64,000 bases of DNA from Agrypnia vestita (GCA_016648135.1 JADDOH010001564.1:1-64000); one strand, 5' to 3'; positions 10,601 through 24,012 are shown, counted from the stretch's first letter. A program made the numbers and translations. Notes: generated by a model from the letters alone, not told the origin.

Positions 10601-11805
10601 ATGGCAGATTTATTGTCAGTTGGTGATTTCTTTCCATCTACACAATTTAGTTGAAAATTGAAATATCATATATATTCAAGAACAGATTCAAGTTCAACAA
10701 GAAGTTGGTAATTTTTCAGAAAAAAGTTCTGTGAAATTTTAAAACCAAATCAAACCAAAAATAATTAATCAATTAGAAAGAAATACAGAAAAATTTGATT
10801 CACGAAAAAATATTAGGCTACTACTAGGATTCGTACCCAGGTCCCCCCAAACCCCCTTAAAACAGATAGAATTATAAGAAGTTATGCAAACAAAGGACGA
10901 CCACATTTTTCGAACTAAATTTACTTGGCTCTGAGCTGTCGGCCTTAAAGAGCGTGTTTTCACGAACGTGTAAGAACGATACTTCAATGTCAAAATGAAC
11001 AGTGTGATCTGTTTGAAACGTCGGGAGTACAAGTATATACATATATATATATGTATCAATATATATAGAATTATCAAAAGTCTATATAGCTAATCTTTTT
11101 TTTTTTTTTTCATTTATTTAGGAGGAAAGGAACGAATCCGTAATTTTTAATAAGAAATAATCAAATGAAATTAAGAAACATACACAAATATCAAATAATA
11201 TTAAAACTGAAAAATATTATGTATTATTAGCTATTTGTGTATGTTTCTTAAATTTAATTTATTATCTATAAAAATATGTATAGAGATATATATATTATAA
11301 TCTTATAGATATATAATATATATATATAATTACATTACTGCATTGTTTGTTTGTTTGTTTACAATGTTTACAAAATATATAATTATAAAAAAGTGGAAGT
11401 TCCTCTCGCACTCTCTTTCATGAGAGGTACTATGAGAAAATTTACGAACTAATTATTGTTTTAATAGAGTAGAATAAAATAAAACGTGATAAACTGTATA
11501 TAATTAATTTACATATATTATATTCTAATTTCATACAACGTATATTATATTTACTTGAAATCTGGTTGTCTCAATAAAAGATTCTTAGATTTAAATAAAA
11601 TAGATTTAAAAATTAACAAAATAATCGAGGTTTAAACCTGTATTGGAAAGACAATACTGCTCTGCAAGGCATGTAACGTATTACGTAATTCTGAAAAACA
11701 AATTCGCATTTGATCGAAAAGTTTACAAGCGTTATCGGTGTTCAGTAGACCCTTTGTTTCTTTAGAAACGCGAGATGTCTTTAAAAGGATATGAAACCGG
11801 CTTAC
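10601..11805. other. AT-rich stretch, probable intron 3' of the exon
   Basis: Contains TA runs near 11040-11060 and 11280-11330 and a TTTG run at 11341-11360. The words tatttgtgtatgtttcttaa (11230) and tagaaacatacacaaatatc (11172) form a small inverted repeat. No further exon of the minus-strand gene is recognised. Confidence 0.45.
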
Positions 11806-12571
11806 CTAAACGTCACGTTGGCAGTTTTTTCCTCTGCTCGTCTTGCATCGCTGAGCTTCCATTTCAGCCGTATCGTCCTCGGAAGCCTCCCGCACACGCG
11901 GTGTCCCGTCACCACCTCCTTGTCCGCGCCGCCGCTGTCGTCCACGACCAGGCCAGGTATCCCGGCGGAATCCTCGCCGGAATATATAAAATTCGTCGCG
12001 TCGCGCTTGAACAATTCTCTTCGTCTCTTAACACTTTCACTAACAACGTCAGTTTCGGAATTTCGGCGAACTAAAGTCGGATTAACACTATCGCCGCTTG
12101 CGTCGGATTCTGTTTTTGAGTTATTTACAAAGTTCGCAGCCATTCTACGTTGGCTGTTGCTATTATTTACAAAATTTACATCGATTTCTTCATTTTTATT
12201 CGCCGTTTTCATATTGTGGCTACTATTTTCGAGTCTATATTCGTCTAAAATTTCGTTTTTTGTGTCTATACTTAAGTTTTCCCACACGGGGACGTCGTTC
12301 TTTTCTGTGTTTATATCGTAGTCATCCAGAGGTACCTGATTCGAAATGAATGTTCGGTTAACCTTTTCAGTACTTTTTCTTTTCACGTTTTCAGGTATAT
12401 TCGGGTGTTGGTAGTGTGATGGTTCAACGGTTGGTCTATTTCTCACGGAGATGATGCAGATGTGATCTTCTCGGCTCTGCATAGAAAATTCTCCTCTCTC
12501 TTCACCATCAACTAACGATTCGAGGAAGAACGTGTCGAGTCGTTTGTCTCCTTCGAAACTGGTCAGTATGA
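11806..12571 (-). CDS. Internal coding exon of an unidentified gene
   Basis: On the minus strand an open frame is bounded by a good acceptor (TTTTTGTTTCAG, intron ending at 12572) and a consensus donor (TTTAG|GTAAG, intron starting at 11805). The exon is 766 nt. It enters with two bases of a split codon, reads 254 codons and leaves with two bases (AG) of the next. An in-frame Met occurs at 12482, but the frame is open upstream to the acceptor, so this is not a first exon. The product is hydrophilic and charged, rich in Asn, Ser, Glu and Asp, with no membrane segment or recognised domain. It looks like a disordered linker until its basic end (RLPRTIRLKWKLSDARRAEE, then KTANVTF). GC is well above the flanks and codon use looks protein-like. 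A long cytoplasmic loop of a membrane receptor is one possibility, but I do not recognise the gene. No neighbouring exon was identified in the window. Confidence 0.75.
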
Positions 12572-12572
12572 C

Positions 12573-13849
12573 TGAAACAAAAATTAAAATATATTAGATC
12601 AGTTTAATCGTCGAAAATAATTACTATAACGCGTTGTTTTGCTATCACAAATATTTTAGTTTTGAGATATCGACCCATTTTTCAAAAATTATTTCAAAAG
12701 GGTCTTTATTTTCCTTTTTAAGGGGTCACATCAACCTGAGTAGGTACATAAAATTTTGCAGATAATTTAATTAAAAACAAAAATATTCATTATTAACAGT
12801 GGATTCATTAAAAAATGTGAATATTTAAAATTTAATTATATAAAATGCGTTAAATTTTAATACATTGGATATTCATAATTTGATTATCTTAAAAGCATTC
12901 AATTTCAAACGTTTTTGATTTGTAAAGGTATAGCTGAATATAATTATTAATTTTAACTAGCAATCAAACCGTATATAATAAAAGTCTTGTATCCTTCATT
13001 AATCTACTGGATTCGGCTTACAATATATACTTCCATCGTGACAAAGGCTTAAGAAATGTATTTCGATTCTGACAAAGATACTTGGAATTAATCAGTAATT
13101 TAAAAACGTTTCAAATTTATGTCACGATCTATTTACTGTTTGCCAGTAAAAAAACGTACTCATGCAAAAATGCTAGTAAAAATACTATATACAATTCAAG
13201 GATATAAAGAGTTGGACTGAATATAAAAGCTTTGTAGGAAAGAGGTTAAGTTCGCCCGTGGCAATTTAATAAAAGTCGCCCTCGTGAACCTCTACATACT
13301 CATTTCTTTGAATGTTCTTCATTCGCCCTCGTTGTCAGTTATGTTCTTCCATATTTTCGTATTTTCCCGAAGGTTTTGAATATACTTTTTTAAATGTTGT
13401 AATAAAATATACTGAAATGGTCCATTTTACAACAGGTCGACTATTCCGGCCGTCTGGTATGTCTGTGTAATTCGATATAACCTTTTATACAACGCGGCGC
13501 ACTATTCGGCGAATGGTTGTTTGGGAGATAACACAGAGTATGTCCGTGCTTCACCTCGTTTCCTATCGTTGTGTGCATCGTTGTATGTACATGCTGTACC
13601 TACAGGATGGATGAAATATATTTTACAATTGCTACTTTACCTCGTACAGGGATAGTCCTGTTAAAACGTTACATTGTATAGCAAGAATGCTTCGGATACT
13701 TTGTATGGCGCGGGTCAAAATGGATTTATAATATCAAATTTCTATTGGAATTTGTAAGCGAGGAAATGTTTTGTGCGCAAAATAAACGAACCACATTTTC
13801 ATTAAATAATATTTACTTTGTTGCCTCTACGTGGCTTTAATAATATTGT
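12573..13849. other. Probable intron upstream of the exon
   Basis: AT-rich. Bases 13230-13620 have moderate GC and several motifs (ggcgcactattcggcgaatg, ccattttacaacaggtcgac) not repeated elsewhere in the window. No exon could be defined by frame and splice sites. Confidence 0.45.
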
Positions 13850-14335
13850 ATCGAAATGGAATGCAAAAGGAATTGCGTACTGTCCGAATCCCTTACAAAA
13901 TGTCACAATACTATCGAAGAATCCAGAACGGCATATAGCAACGCCTGGAACAACATAGAAGCGACGGAAACCTTTTTCTAAACACTAGAAAGGTATAGAA
14001 TAATCTAGGAGGTTCGAAATCAACGTGATTTGGGTTTAAATAACTGTATTACGCCGCGACGCGAGGAACTTTTGTTTTGACAGACCTTTCAGTGTGAAAG
14101 AAATCGCGAGACAATGGCCAGGTATACCTAGTCGTGAAATTGCGGAGCGACAAATATCGAGTGAAATAATCGGGCGGAGTAACTAATATGGCGATTTAAA
14201 TAATGTGCGATAGTATGAACGTAATATTCTAGTAAGTGATAAATAAAGTATTCCCAACGATAATGAAGTGTTCATATAGAGTGATATATTGCGAAATAAA
14301 AGAAAGTTAAGTTTAATTTGTGTTAATGACTGTCC
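13850..14335 (+). repeat. LTR-like segment, copy 1
   Basis: It shares an ordered set of phrases with 35850-36290: ggaacaacatagaagcgacg against ggaacaatctggaagcgacg, then aaacactag, aggttcgaaa, agaatattctag-like words, cgataatgaag/ttaagtgttt, and attgcgaaat(a). Many TCTAGAA-type words and a GTAT/TTTAAA promoter-like centre suit an LTR of a Ty3-type retrotransposon. No internal gag or pol is present, so it would be a decayed solo LTR. Boundaries are approximate. Confidence 0.5.
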
Positions 14336-17300
14336 ATTCAATAATTAAATAATCTCTAATTAATTTAAAGACTTTTAATTTTCCTCGCTAGCCACGACCA
14401 TCAAACAATATTTTATGAAATATATATTAAATAGAGATTCTGTTACACACGAAACATTAGTAAAAAAAATATGAAATATTTATTATTTAACTCACGCAGA
14501 GGTAACAAGGTTAATATTATTTATTGATCATCATGAATAATCTCTACAATGTAAACGCCAAATCCATCAATAATATAACCACATTGTCTTTACAAAAATT
14601 AACTTGAGCAATCAAGTTTTTTCATAAGTGCATAGTTCTAAGTCAAAATATGATTCATATTTGCTTAAATCTATTTAAGCAAATCACATTTTAGCATGAA
14701 ACTTGATCACAGTTTCGTTGTCCGTCGATGGCGAGTGAGAATAATATTTTTGTGAAAATGGAACATCAAATGAGTATTATTTGACCATATTTGGTTTAAA
14801 GAAGCAAAGATTTAAATAGAGTTAAAAAAATATATTTTTTATATTCTTTGCCCATATTTTAATACAAAAAATAAAAAATTAAGAAATTAACTATATTAAA
14901 ATAAACAATCTTACATTTAATACAAAATTTGTTATATTTTATTTTCTTTAAATGTAAATAAAATTACTATAATTTTAAAATACTAGTTTTCTTATATTTT
15001 AGTTTAAGTGACTTTGAAATCTAAAAATCAAAAATCAATATACAGACAAAAAAAATATTTTGGAAAATGAATATATAATTAACTACTAACGTGAAAACAA
15101 ATTTTAAAGACTTGTAAAAGGACCATGTTATTTATAATATTAAATTTAGTGTAATTCTGTGTAATTTATATGTAAATTTTGTTAACCCTTATTAATACCA
15201 AAATAATGATCCATAACCAAAACACGATCCCTTATTGTTTTTTTTATAATAATAAAAATACTGAAACACCCTTTAAGTCATCAAAAATTCCGATTTGCGT
15301 TCTAGGGACGCTCAAACTACACCACCGGCTATATCGAATTGAAACATTACTCTGCGCATTTTACAGACTCTAAATGGAACCCGTTCACTGGTGTAGCCCT
15401 GTTGCGGAGAATATATTTATTACCTCCCATATTATTTATTATTTATGCTATCGGTTTTCATTTTATATGATATCGAATAACTCTTACGCTACCGGCAGAT
15501 TTACAGGCAAAAAAAGCAATTGAAGAAATTACTTCAGCGACTATGCGAATACGTGTTCTTTGATTAAATCCAATAATTTCAGATGATGACACAGTTAGGT
15601 TTTTTAGTATTTATTTAGCAAATAGGGATAATATATTCAGTTAATTTGACTGCCAATAAACGTAATGCCGTGGAATAAAAACTGTATTTCATTTTTTTTT
15701 CAAATTTACATTTTTTATTTCCAAACATTTAAAAAATATGACCAATAAATTTGTTAATATTTAGTTATATTTGGAATCCTATTAAGGATTTATTACCCAA
15801 ATTGCTTCGGCATTTTTTCAAATTTTATAAAAAAGTTTTCATTATTAGTTACAAATTTGGAAATTAAATTTTTATTTTTAGTACGGCAAAAAATTCAATT
15901 AAAAATATCGTTAAATTAAACAGTACGGCTGGGAATTTTTTCACAAATATTTTATTAAAATAATAGATGTCTTCTTTAAAAAAGAAAACAAACAAAAAGA
16001 AACACAAATCTGCCGGCAAAATGAGTTAACATTTCGGCATTTCAGTTTTAGGTTTATGAATAGGCTAAAAATAAGAAGTTTTGGCTTTTCTTGTAAATGA
16101 TAATGCGCTTTAAAGTTTTTTAATCTTGTAATTCTAATAGTACCTGTTGGAAGCATTGAAAGTGATACTTTTGCATATCATATTCATATTACAAAATATC
16201 ATATTGAAAGAGATAAACCTGCCCTTTATAAAAAAAATATACCTGTATATATCATATGCAAATATATACTTTTCACTGTGAAACAATAATGAAAAGCCTC
16301 ACAAATATATTAAGGTTCGTAGTAGGACTAAGTATGTACAAAAATATGACATTCGTAACTCAATTTTTTTTTGAAAAGACTTATAAAGAATTTTTTTAAA
16401 GTCTTGCACTTGGGATGCGATACATACAAGAAATATACAAGACATATACAAGAAAACCCAAATTTGCCTTAAACTTAAACAATTTTCATGCCCTCTGCTA
16501 TACGCGCCTGTGTACTCGGTCATTTGTCCGGCTTACATTGTCACCCGTTTTACGGATTCAGCGTTCTGATTTCGACTTTTGCGTCGGGGGCGATAGCCCG
16601 CCGTGCTTGATTGTCGGCGTATGCTGTGCCTCCCTACACGTGTATATGTACGCGTTTTCGGCCACCATAAATGGTTAACGTGCCGTAATTTTAATTAATT
16701 TTCCCGGCAGAATTATGTTTCCGGCTCGTATCCATATTAGAGTAGGGGCCAGTGACCGACAGATTTACATTGTAGTTTCAAACCTAAAATATTTTATGCA
16801 CATTTACACTACAGTAAGTAAAAAAATTTGAATACATATTTGAGTTCGGAGAATTTTGTCAGATAACAGATATAACAGATACAAAAAAAATGTAAGTAAA
16901 ACGTTACCATATAAGGTATCAGGTTATAGTGTTAAATATTGGTTCGGGTAAAATACAAAAAAAAACAAATTTGTTACTATAACACAGGTAGATGACATGA
17001 TTATTTATCGAGCTTCGATGCGTCTGGCAGAAGAAATGACCCAAGAAAAGCATCTGGCAATGATGAATATGAAGCTGTAGTAGATACTATTTGTTAACCA
17101 TATTAAAAAATTAGATTTGTTATTTTAAAGTTTCACTTACACAATTTTTGTCACTGTATTACCTGTTATCTGCCAATTTCCCCCGAACTCAAATATCATA
17201 ATATCCAAACCTTTTTACCTTATAGTGCTTACCTATGGAAAATATTTCAGTTTGTTTGATACTATGACGAAAGCCTGACGGTCGTTGGACAGAGTAGAAT

Positions 17301-17706
17301 TTTTCTGTATCTTCCGATTTATTAAGTTACAAAATGTTACAATTCTACAATAAAATGTGTTATCAATAAAAAATGAGAAAAAAATCCCCATTGTTTGTTA
17401 ATATCACTGTGCGAAACCACTAACATCACTGTCAAATATTTCCATTATCCACACTGGCCTTTGTACATAATCGGGAATTTGATTCACTCTGCTGGTCTTT
17501 TCAAATGATGCGCATAAAAAATTCACTGAAAACCTATATTTATTTTATTTATTTTAAACGCGTGAAACTCATTTTGAGATTCTTATTTTGTATGAATCAA
17601 TGTCGCTCATAAGCTGTCCTTAACATAATCTAAGGTAACGTTTTTTCATATTATTATTAAAACGGATAGAAAACAAAAAAAATATTTATTACCACATTTT
17701 TGTATA
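14336..17706. other. Long AT-rich stretch with a GC-rich patch
   Basis: Most is very AT-rich without open frames. Bases about 16480-16740 are GC-rich (cgtcgggggcgatagcccgc) and carry an 87-codon plus frame (16415-16678) with no family motif. Bases 15295-15410 are also less AT-rich. Neither matches another part of the window. Confidence 0.4.
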
Positions 17707-18055
17707 CGGGGGTTATTTGGAAAACATTAATTACATCGCAGTTATACATATATAAATACAATTATACTCCTACATTAATTATGACTTTAAAATGTTCAAG
17801 CGACCGTGACCTAACATCGATAGTTATGGAGATATGCAACATCTAAGTTTGCATTTTTTTTTCAAAATTTCTGACTTATTTTTTATAAAAATCATTATAG
17901 TAACTTATATAGAATATGAAAAAATCGTTTCTTTTCATCATACAAGTCAAATAAAATAATAAAAAACCTTCCAATTCCAATTGGAAAACTTTCCAATTTT
18001 AATTTCTGCACGGATTTTATAATTTTATTTAACTTGTATTGAAACGAATGAAAAT
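17707..18055 (+). mobile_element. R3 element, copy 2 (3' truncated)
   Basis: Left end CGGGGGTTATTTGGAAAACA preceded by TATA. It shares gttatggagatatgcaacat, ttctgacttattttttataa and tccaattccaattggaaaac with copy 1 at 2585, and stops after acttgtattgaaacgaatga, about two thirds of the way through. It is joined directly to the 3' end of R1 copy C, so one of them interrupted the other or a deletion joined them. Confidence 0.75.
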
Positions 18056-18410
18056 ATTGATAAAAATATGCACTGGTCTATAAAAGGAGAAAAAAATCGA
18101 AAATAAAGTAAATAATTTGGAATAATATCATATATGCATTAAACGAAATATTCCACTTTAAAAATATACAAGTATCATTACTAGCTGCGAAATATCATGA
18201 GAAAGACCATACCACTTAAAAATGGTAATGTTCTTACTGAGAAATTGGTAAACGTTGCATTGTGTAAAGTGATCACCTAAGCCAGCTCATATAAGACATA
18301 AGCCCTGGGCCAACCATAAAGACCTCCACACATATTTCCCATATAAATTGCTTCGTTCTTGTGAGATTTCTATAATCTATATAATCTATATATTATCTTA
18401 ATAATTGTTG
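18056..18410 (-). repeat. R1 repeat, copy C
   Basis: Minus-strand R1 with its terminal words at 18056 (gataaaaatatgcactggtc on the plus strand), the agtgatcacctaagccagct block near 18269 and the aagccctgggcc block at 18300. Nearly full length. Confidence 0.75.
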
Positions 18411-19482
18411 AGGAAATAGTATCCGAGTTCAACTTACTTAAATTTCGAAAAAGTCAATTTATTTCCTTTTCTTACCTTCACATGCAACGGGATGGAAAAG
18501 TTTAGTGGTACATAAATGAAACCAATGAGTATTATATATGATGTGATTTGAGAATTCTGAAAAGTTATTACTAGTTAGACAATGAAGTTTGACTTCGTTC
18601 ATATTTTCATCTTCGACTTACATCAATGTACCTTACTAGCAATATATGAGTGTATAAATCAATGAACATTCAGAAATACATTGAAAGTCAGAATATAATT
18701 TAACTTCTCATAATCGGATCGACTGCTCCATATCAACTCATGCTCCGGTATGCCCAGATAATACGACGCGAAACGTACAAATATTGTGGATTTAATGAAA
18801 AATACACTTCTGAAAGCGAATATTTTATTTTATAAATTAAATATACAAAAAAGTTTATAAGTTCATATTTCTAGCATAATTTTCTTTAAAGAATTAAAGT
18901 TTTGATACCGCATAATTTTTTTTAAATTACATAAAACTGATACTGAGCAGTCAAGATATAGTTAAATTAATATTAATAATAATAATGTCATAACACATAA
19001 TAAATGTTGGCTAATTAAATATTATAAAGGAAATACAAAATGTAAACAGTAGATGCTAAAGAAGAAAGTGATTAAAAAATGAAATAAATAATAAGGAAAA
19101 AGCAACAACAAGTAATGTTTTGTAGCTAGCAAAAATGGCACGTGAGAGTTCTGAAGACTTCTAGTATCTGTCATCACCTAGTATTAGAGCCTTCTAGAGA
19201 ACGCGGGGCATGGGCTCCGGTTCGCGAGGAATCCTTCAGAAGCTCGTGTGAAGCGAAGAATGCCCGGAATTTCACCACTCAAGATGCCTCAAACGGACTA
19301 TGGATTAACTGCGCCGCCATAGCATTATAATATATTACATACTCAAATAGATGGCTACCACTTCTTTATTCCTCAAAATCTGCAGGCTTTGTATTTAATG
19401 GTCAACACAATAGAAAATTGTATATTTTTGGAAAAAAAAAAAAAAATTCTATTAAATATGATATGGGCTGATGTGATGAGTA
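18411..19482. other. AT-rich stretch with a GC-rich patch at 19130-19325
   Basis: The patch contains an open plus frame of 62 codons (19142-19330) and words such as ccttctagagaacgcggggc. No domain, no splice-bounded exon and no copy elsewhere in the window. It could be a decayed LTR or another repeat. Confidence 0.4.
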
Positions 19483-19565
19483 CTGATGATGGACCCTGTA
19501 ATGGGATCCGAAATGTCGGCCCGAAAGGTCGTAATAACACGGCATAATACCCCGGAAAACACAAA
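19483..19565 (+). ncRNA. Penelope-like tail with hammerhead-like motif
   Basis: CTGATGA (19483-19489), stem II ggaccc/gggatcc with a bulge around tgtaat, GAAA (19510-19513), GTC triplet (19515-19517) and GGCC. It is followed by a conserved tail (gaaaggtcgtaataacacgg, then cataataccccggaaaacac) shared with 23.9 kb. The stem I partner upstream is lost, so it is probably inactive. Confidence 0.6.
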
Positions 19566-21639
19566 CCTGAAGATTCTGAGTGACCGTGAAAACCTAAGTA
19601 CATTCTTAAACAATACCCCGTTTACGCACGTGTTATCTCTTTCTTTCCCTGCACAGCACGCCTGTCTACAATGATGTGCTGCTAAAATTCTATCAACCGG
19701 CTCGCCATGGTAAAAAACACCAACCCCAGATTTTTTTTTTCAAATTAAAAAATAATTATCATTCATTACATAACATTCCAAATGGTGTTTTGATTTTCAT
19801 TCGAAACTTAACGGGTCTTATTCGTCTATCATCTGCTGTGAGATGGTAACTTTTGAGGCTACGATTTAACGAATGGTGTGGAATACCATGAAGTCAGTGG
19901 CAAACCTATCAAATTAATGGTCATTAAGTCTGATATACCTAATTTGCCCTTTATTCTGAACAAATAGTTTTCATTAAGGAAAATCCTCATTCCTTCTCTG
20001 CAGAGCTTTTTGGAAATGTATAAAATAATATTTTTGGCTTCTGACCGTTTCAGGAAGTTCGTCACGATTGTCTCTTAAAATATTAATATCTGAAATCATT
20101 AACATTTATTTTGAACTTAATAATTTCACTTCAAATTCTAACACTATCTTCGCCAGCTCTCCTTGGATTGATAATTTCATCTAATTTTCAGGTATTTGGT
20201 TTAAAAGTATTAATTAGATCTTAAAATGTAAAATTGTAAAAATGTGTATTTTAAGAACCAGATTTCTAAACCCAAATAATTTTAACAACCGGCTCGATAG
20301 AAGCAGTCCTACGAAGATGTTATCTATGACTTGAAATTACTCTCCTGATGTCTGACGTATGTGTATTTCGTGTTTTATCGCTTGAACTAAAATTGCGATC
20401 CTTTTGATATTGTTCATTGTGTATATTCCTTCTGACAAGAACTCATGAAGTGCCGCCCTTCTGATTAGGGAACATCTTGGAGTGTTTTGGAAGATTCACC
20501 ACAGTGCCGTGTCAGCGTAAATGCTCGGGTTTTGTGTGATGACATCTTCACCCAGGACCAGGCAAGTCAGCGTGGCGGCCGGAACCAGGGTAGGGACGTG
20601 CTTCTGTCAGAATTTGGCATCCGTTAGAATTATTATATTAAATATGACGGCTAAAGAAACACACTGCTGGAGAAAGATTCGAACCTCGGACACGCGGACG
20701 GCAATGCGGCAACTACATGACATAGTCAACACCAATTCTCTCCAGCCCATCAAAAATATACTATATTACACATTTAGAGCAAGGCTTATCTAAGACGGGA
20801 ACCATTAATTTAAGAAAGTTTTTGTTTGCCATAATTATTTTAAATAAAAGTACGAGTTTTAATTTTTTTCATGAAACTCGATAAAATAATCGACAAGGAT
20901 AAGTGTAGATTTTTACAAGTCAATACTTTGAGCATGATTAATATATTATTTTGTCTTTATTTTAGTTTTTATGAATTACTTCCGCCGCGCGTACATGAGC
21001 ACGTACCCACGAGTTTTTTTTGTACAGTGCTTAAAGATTTTTGACTGATTCATGTGAAATTTAGTACGCCACCCTTTCAATCCGTGTAAGCGTTCATGAT
21101 AAGTTTGTAGATAAAGATTATAGTTCTGAATCTCGTCTGACACACACTCTGTAAGGCAGGTACCCAATACAAAGGGGCTGAAATAACTCTTCGTTAAATG
21201 TAAGGGTTGTCGTTATCGTTGGAGATCTTTTAACAGCGGAAACCCTCCCTTTACCGCACAAAGCATAAAACGATGTTTTCTTATTCTTCTTTGTTCTTTG
21301 AAGGAAAATACGGTTTTCCACTTCAGAGGATTATTTAGGTAAACACAATCACAACCCCTTTTTATTCAAATACTTTATTTCATCACCAACAAATAACATT
21401 TCGGCCCAGTGCAAACAAAGCTGATATAAAAAATATCGATTCTTTAAATCCGATTAAAGCCTTCAATTTAATCAGATTAATCAAAATATAAACTTTTTAT
21501 ATAATTTACAAGTTTCTAAGGAAACTAAATGCCCTCACTGAGGCGCTTGTATTGAAAACTTTGTTCGATAGAGTGAGGAATGAACAAATTATAAATTAAT
21601 TGTTGGCTGTAGCTTGGTAGATAAATTAAAGAAAGAATT
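19566..21639. other. Unassigned stretch with repeat-like pieces
   Basis: Bases 20640-20720 contain GATTCGAACC, the complement of a tRNA B box, without a convincing A box or cloverleaf. Bases 20510-20620 are GC-rich. Bases 20980-21100 read like a decayed dispersed repeat. No coding sequence is supported. Confidence 0.4.
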
Positions 21640-21895
21640 GCTGAGATTGTTTGGTCATGTGGAACATATGAGTGAGAAAAATATGGTTAAAAATATGTAT
21701 GAGAAATGTTGAAGGGAGTAAGAATAGAGAGCGTCCGCGAATGACCTCCCATGATCAAATACTACAAACACTGGAGGAGTATGCATGAGAAGAATCTAGC
21801 CGAAGCAAAAGTGATTTACCGAGATAGAAGAATGTGGCGTTCATTCCTCTCTGCCTACCCCTGCAGTAAAATGGTGCGAAAGTTAGTTAGTTTCT
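21640..21895 (+). pseudogene. LINE family T tail
   Basis: Plus-strand fragment encoding LRLFGHVEHMSEKNMVKNMYE, then (after shifts) the RGRPR-type and W..QIL segments, KVIYRDRRMWRSFLSAYPCS and the end. The tail gttagttagt matches the other family T copies. Only about the last 80 codons remain and stops interrupt it. Confidence 0.75.
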
Positions 21896-23454
21896 AAAGC
21901 GCCTAGTTCTTTTATTTTTTATTTTAATCAAAGTTTTACAATACGTCATGAGGCCTTAACTTAACGTAATCCTTGGTGACAAAATATTTTTTAAATTTTA
22001 TGGGTATTTTTGCTTTTGCTTTTATAACCCAAATATAATGTATAATTTTACCTTACCGGGAACCAAACCCGTGACCGTAACGTAAATTATACTAATACCG
22101 GGGGTGTTAGTATAATTTAGTATTAAGTATTTAACATAAAAAATGTGAAAAAACGAACTACTCTGTTATTATTATTATTATTATTAGCATTATTTATTAT
22201 AAGAAATAAATAAATTCGTAATAAAGTCACCATAAAGCTTGCTAGATTACAAGGGTTGTCTGTTACAGAAATGTTTTTTAGAGGTAAAGAACTTTAAAAT
22301 GTATAAAACTCAAAAATATTTATGGCTTATTTTAAAGATAATTATAAAAAAGTGTTTAAATAAAGGCTATTTTTAAAGGTTTTTTCGAATTGGCAACACT
22401 ATTCCCAACAACGGCCAATTTGATAGCGGGCAGCTGATTTGTGATCAGTCAGGTTTCCGATTTCACCGTGAATAAACTTAAATCAGAATTTATTTATTTC
22501 GAATATCGTGATATTGCAATCAAGTATAGGCTCTTATTAAAAATAATTTTCCAATAATTTTTCATGATTCTTTACGTGCTCTATTTAAAAAAAAAAACTC
22601 TAAAAAAACACCCTCTACAAATATAATATTATAATAACATTCAATAAACGTCGTAAAATAAAAACCCCTGCTATACGTTTTAATAAACTAACACGCTAAT
22701 ACTATTTCTAGACTGCAATTCGTTGGTAAAAAACATGTCATTAGTACGCACGAGTAAATAGACAAGTACGGATATTCTAAGCCTCAACTCTAAATCAAAT
22801 AATTGACACAATTGTGCAAACCGGAATGCATCTGCATTGCAAATACTAGTGGCCACGAAGCGGCCACCATAGCTGCCTACGAGACCCAGCAAAAATTGGT
22901 TATCAAACGGCAATAGCCAACATCAAAAGGTAAAATAAATATAAAATTATACCGGTATTACGTGGCATTGTTACACGAATTTATGTCTTATGTCATACTC
23001 TATTTAGTTTTATGTTCCTTTTAGACAGACATGAGAGACGATCAATGTGCAAGAATTGATTTTCGAATAATGTGCAAGATAAAAATCTGGAAAAACAATA
23101 AAAATAGACAAAAGTTTGAGTATCATAAAACAGGCTTTGTCGACAAAGCTAGCCGTGAATTAGTAAACAAATTTATGAGCACTGGGATCTATCACTGATG
23201 AAAAAAGTTTTTATTTTAAGAAAAAGCCTATCCGCTTCAAGTCGTAACGTTGTCGTACGTTATGACTTTATAAAAAAGATTATCCATAAAGAACAGTAAT
23301 GTATTTATAAATTTAAGAATGCGAATCCACTTAACAAAAAAATTCTTTAGAAATGTTTATGATAGTTTCATAGAATTATTATATATTTTGTAAAAATAAT
23401 ATGTCCTTATATTATACCTTTTATTTTTTAATATAGTTATCTACCTTTGCCACC
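21896..23454. other. AT-rich stretch
   Basis: (TTA)n run at 22166-22186. A 77-codon minus frame at 22680-22913 has no recognised motif. No gene is supported. Confidence 0.4.
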
Positions 23455-23660
23455 CTCGGAAAGTCATGCAAAAATTCATGTCATCAGAGTTTTGGCTGAA
23501 AAATATAGGACCAACCTCAAAAGATCTATACTCCATATTTATTGACTTAGAAAAGGCTTTTGATCGAGTACCACTATGTTTGGTATGGCAAGCTGCCAGA
23601 AGAAATTTCTGAATAATCTTTCAGGAAACTGCACACCATGTACATTATATTGACGTAACC
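23455..23660 (+). pseudogene. RTE-type LINE reverse-transcriptase fragment
   Basis: The translation includes LAEKYRTN, then after a shift LYSIFIDLEKAFDRVP and LVWQAARR. FIDLEKAFDRVP is the palm motif A of non-LTR reverse transcriptases and carries the first catalytic Asp. About 60 codons survive, with the YxDD region missing. Confidence 0.75.
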
Positions 23661-23916
23661 ACAAAAATAAAAGTAAAAAACTGATAAATGTAATCAAAGT
23701 TATTTGGGCCTAATAATATTATTTATTTTAATCACTTACTTATTACTCAAAGATTATTAAATTTCTGATAAAAATTCTTTACTCTCCAATTTATACATCT
23801 TTTGTTCTTACGATTACAATTCGTACAGCAATATAAACTAGTCGTATACCCGTGAAAAATCACGGGACATAAAGTTATGTTAATTGAGAATTTTGTATGA
23901 TACCATAACGTATCAG
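23661..23916. other. AT-rich stretch
   Basis: Nothing recognised apart from a short minus frame without motif. Confidence 0.4.
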
Positions 23917-24012
23917 CCCTGATGATGGACCCTGCAATGAAATTCAAAACGTCGGCCAGAAAGATCTAAGAAACACGACAGAATATTCCAGAAAACTCAA
24001 ACCAGAAGATTA
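23917..24012 (+). ncRNA. Penelope-like tail with hammerhead-like motif
   Basis: GCC (23917-23919), CTGATGA (23920-23926), GGACCC with a decayed stem II partner, AAAAC in place of GAAAC (23947-23951), then GTCGGCC. The following tail (gaaagatctaagaaacacga, then cagaatattccagaaaactc) parallels that at 19.5 kb. One catalytic base of the GAAA box is changed, so it is probably inactive. Confidence 0.6.

Noticed and set aside
11775..12349. Plus-strand frames of 83-176 codons opposite the minus-strand exon
   Set aside because: They are antisense shadows of the exon, which has splice-site support and better composition on the minus strand.
20690..20702. GATTCGAACC, the complement of a tRNA B box; similar words at 10832, 29630 and 58420
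   Set aside because: No matching acceptor stem, anticodon arm or A box at tRNA spacing; at most decayed SINE relics.
22166..22186. (TTA)n and similar simple runs at 8918 and 50338
   Set aside because: Ordinary microsatellites; no structure beyond the repeat.
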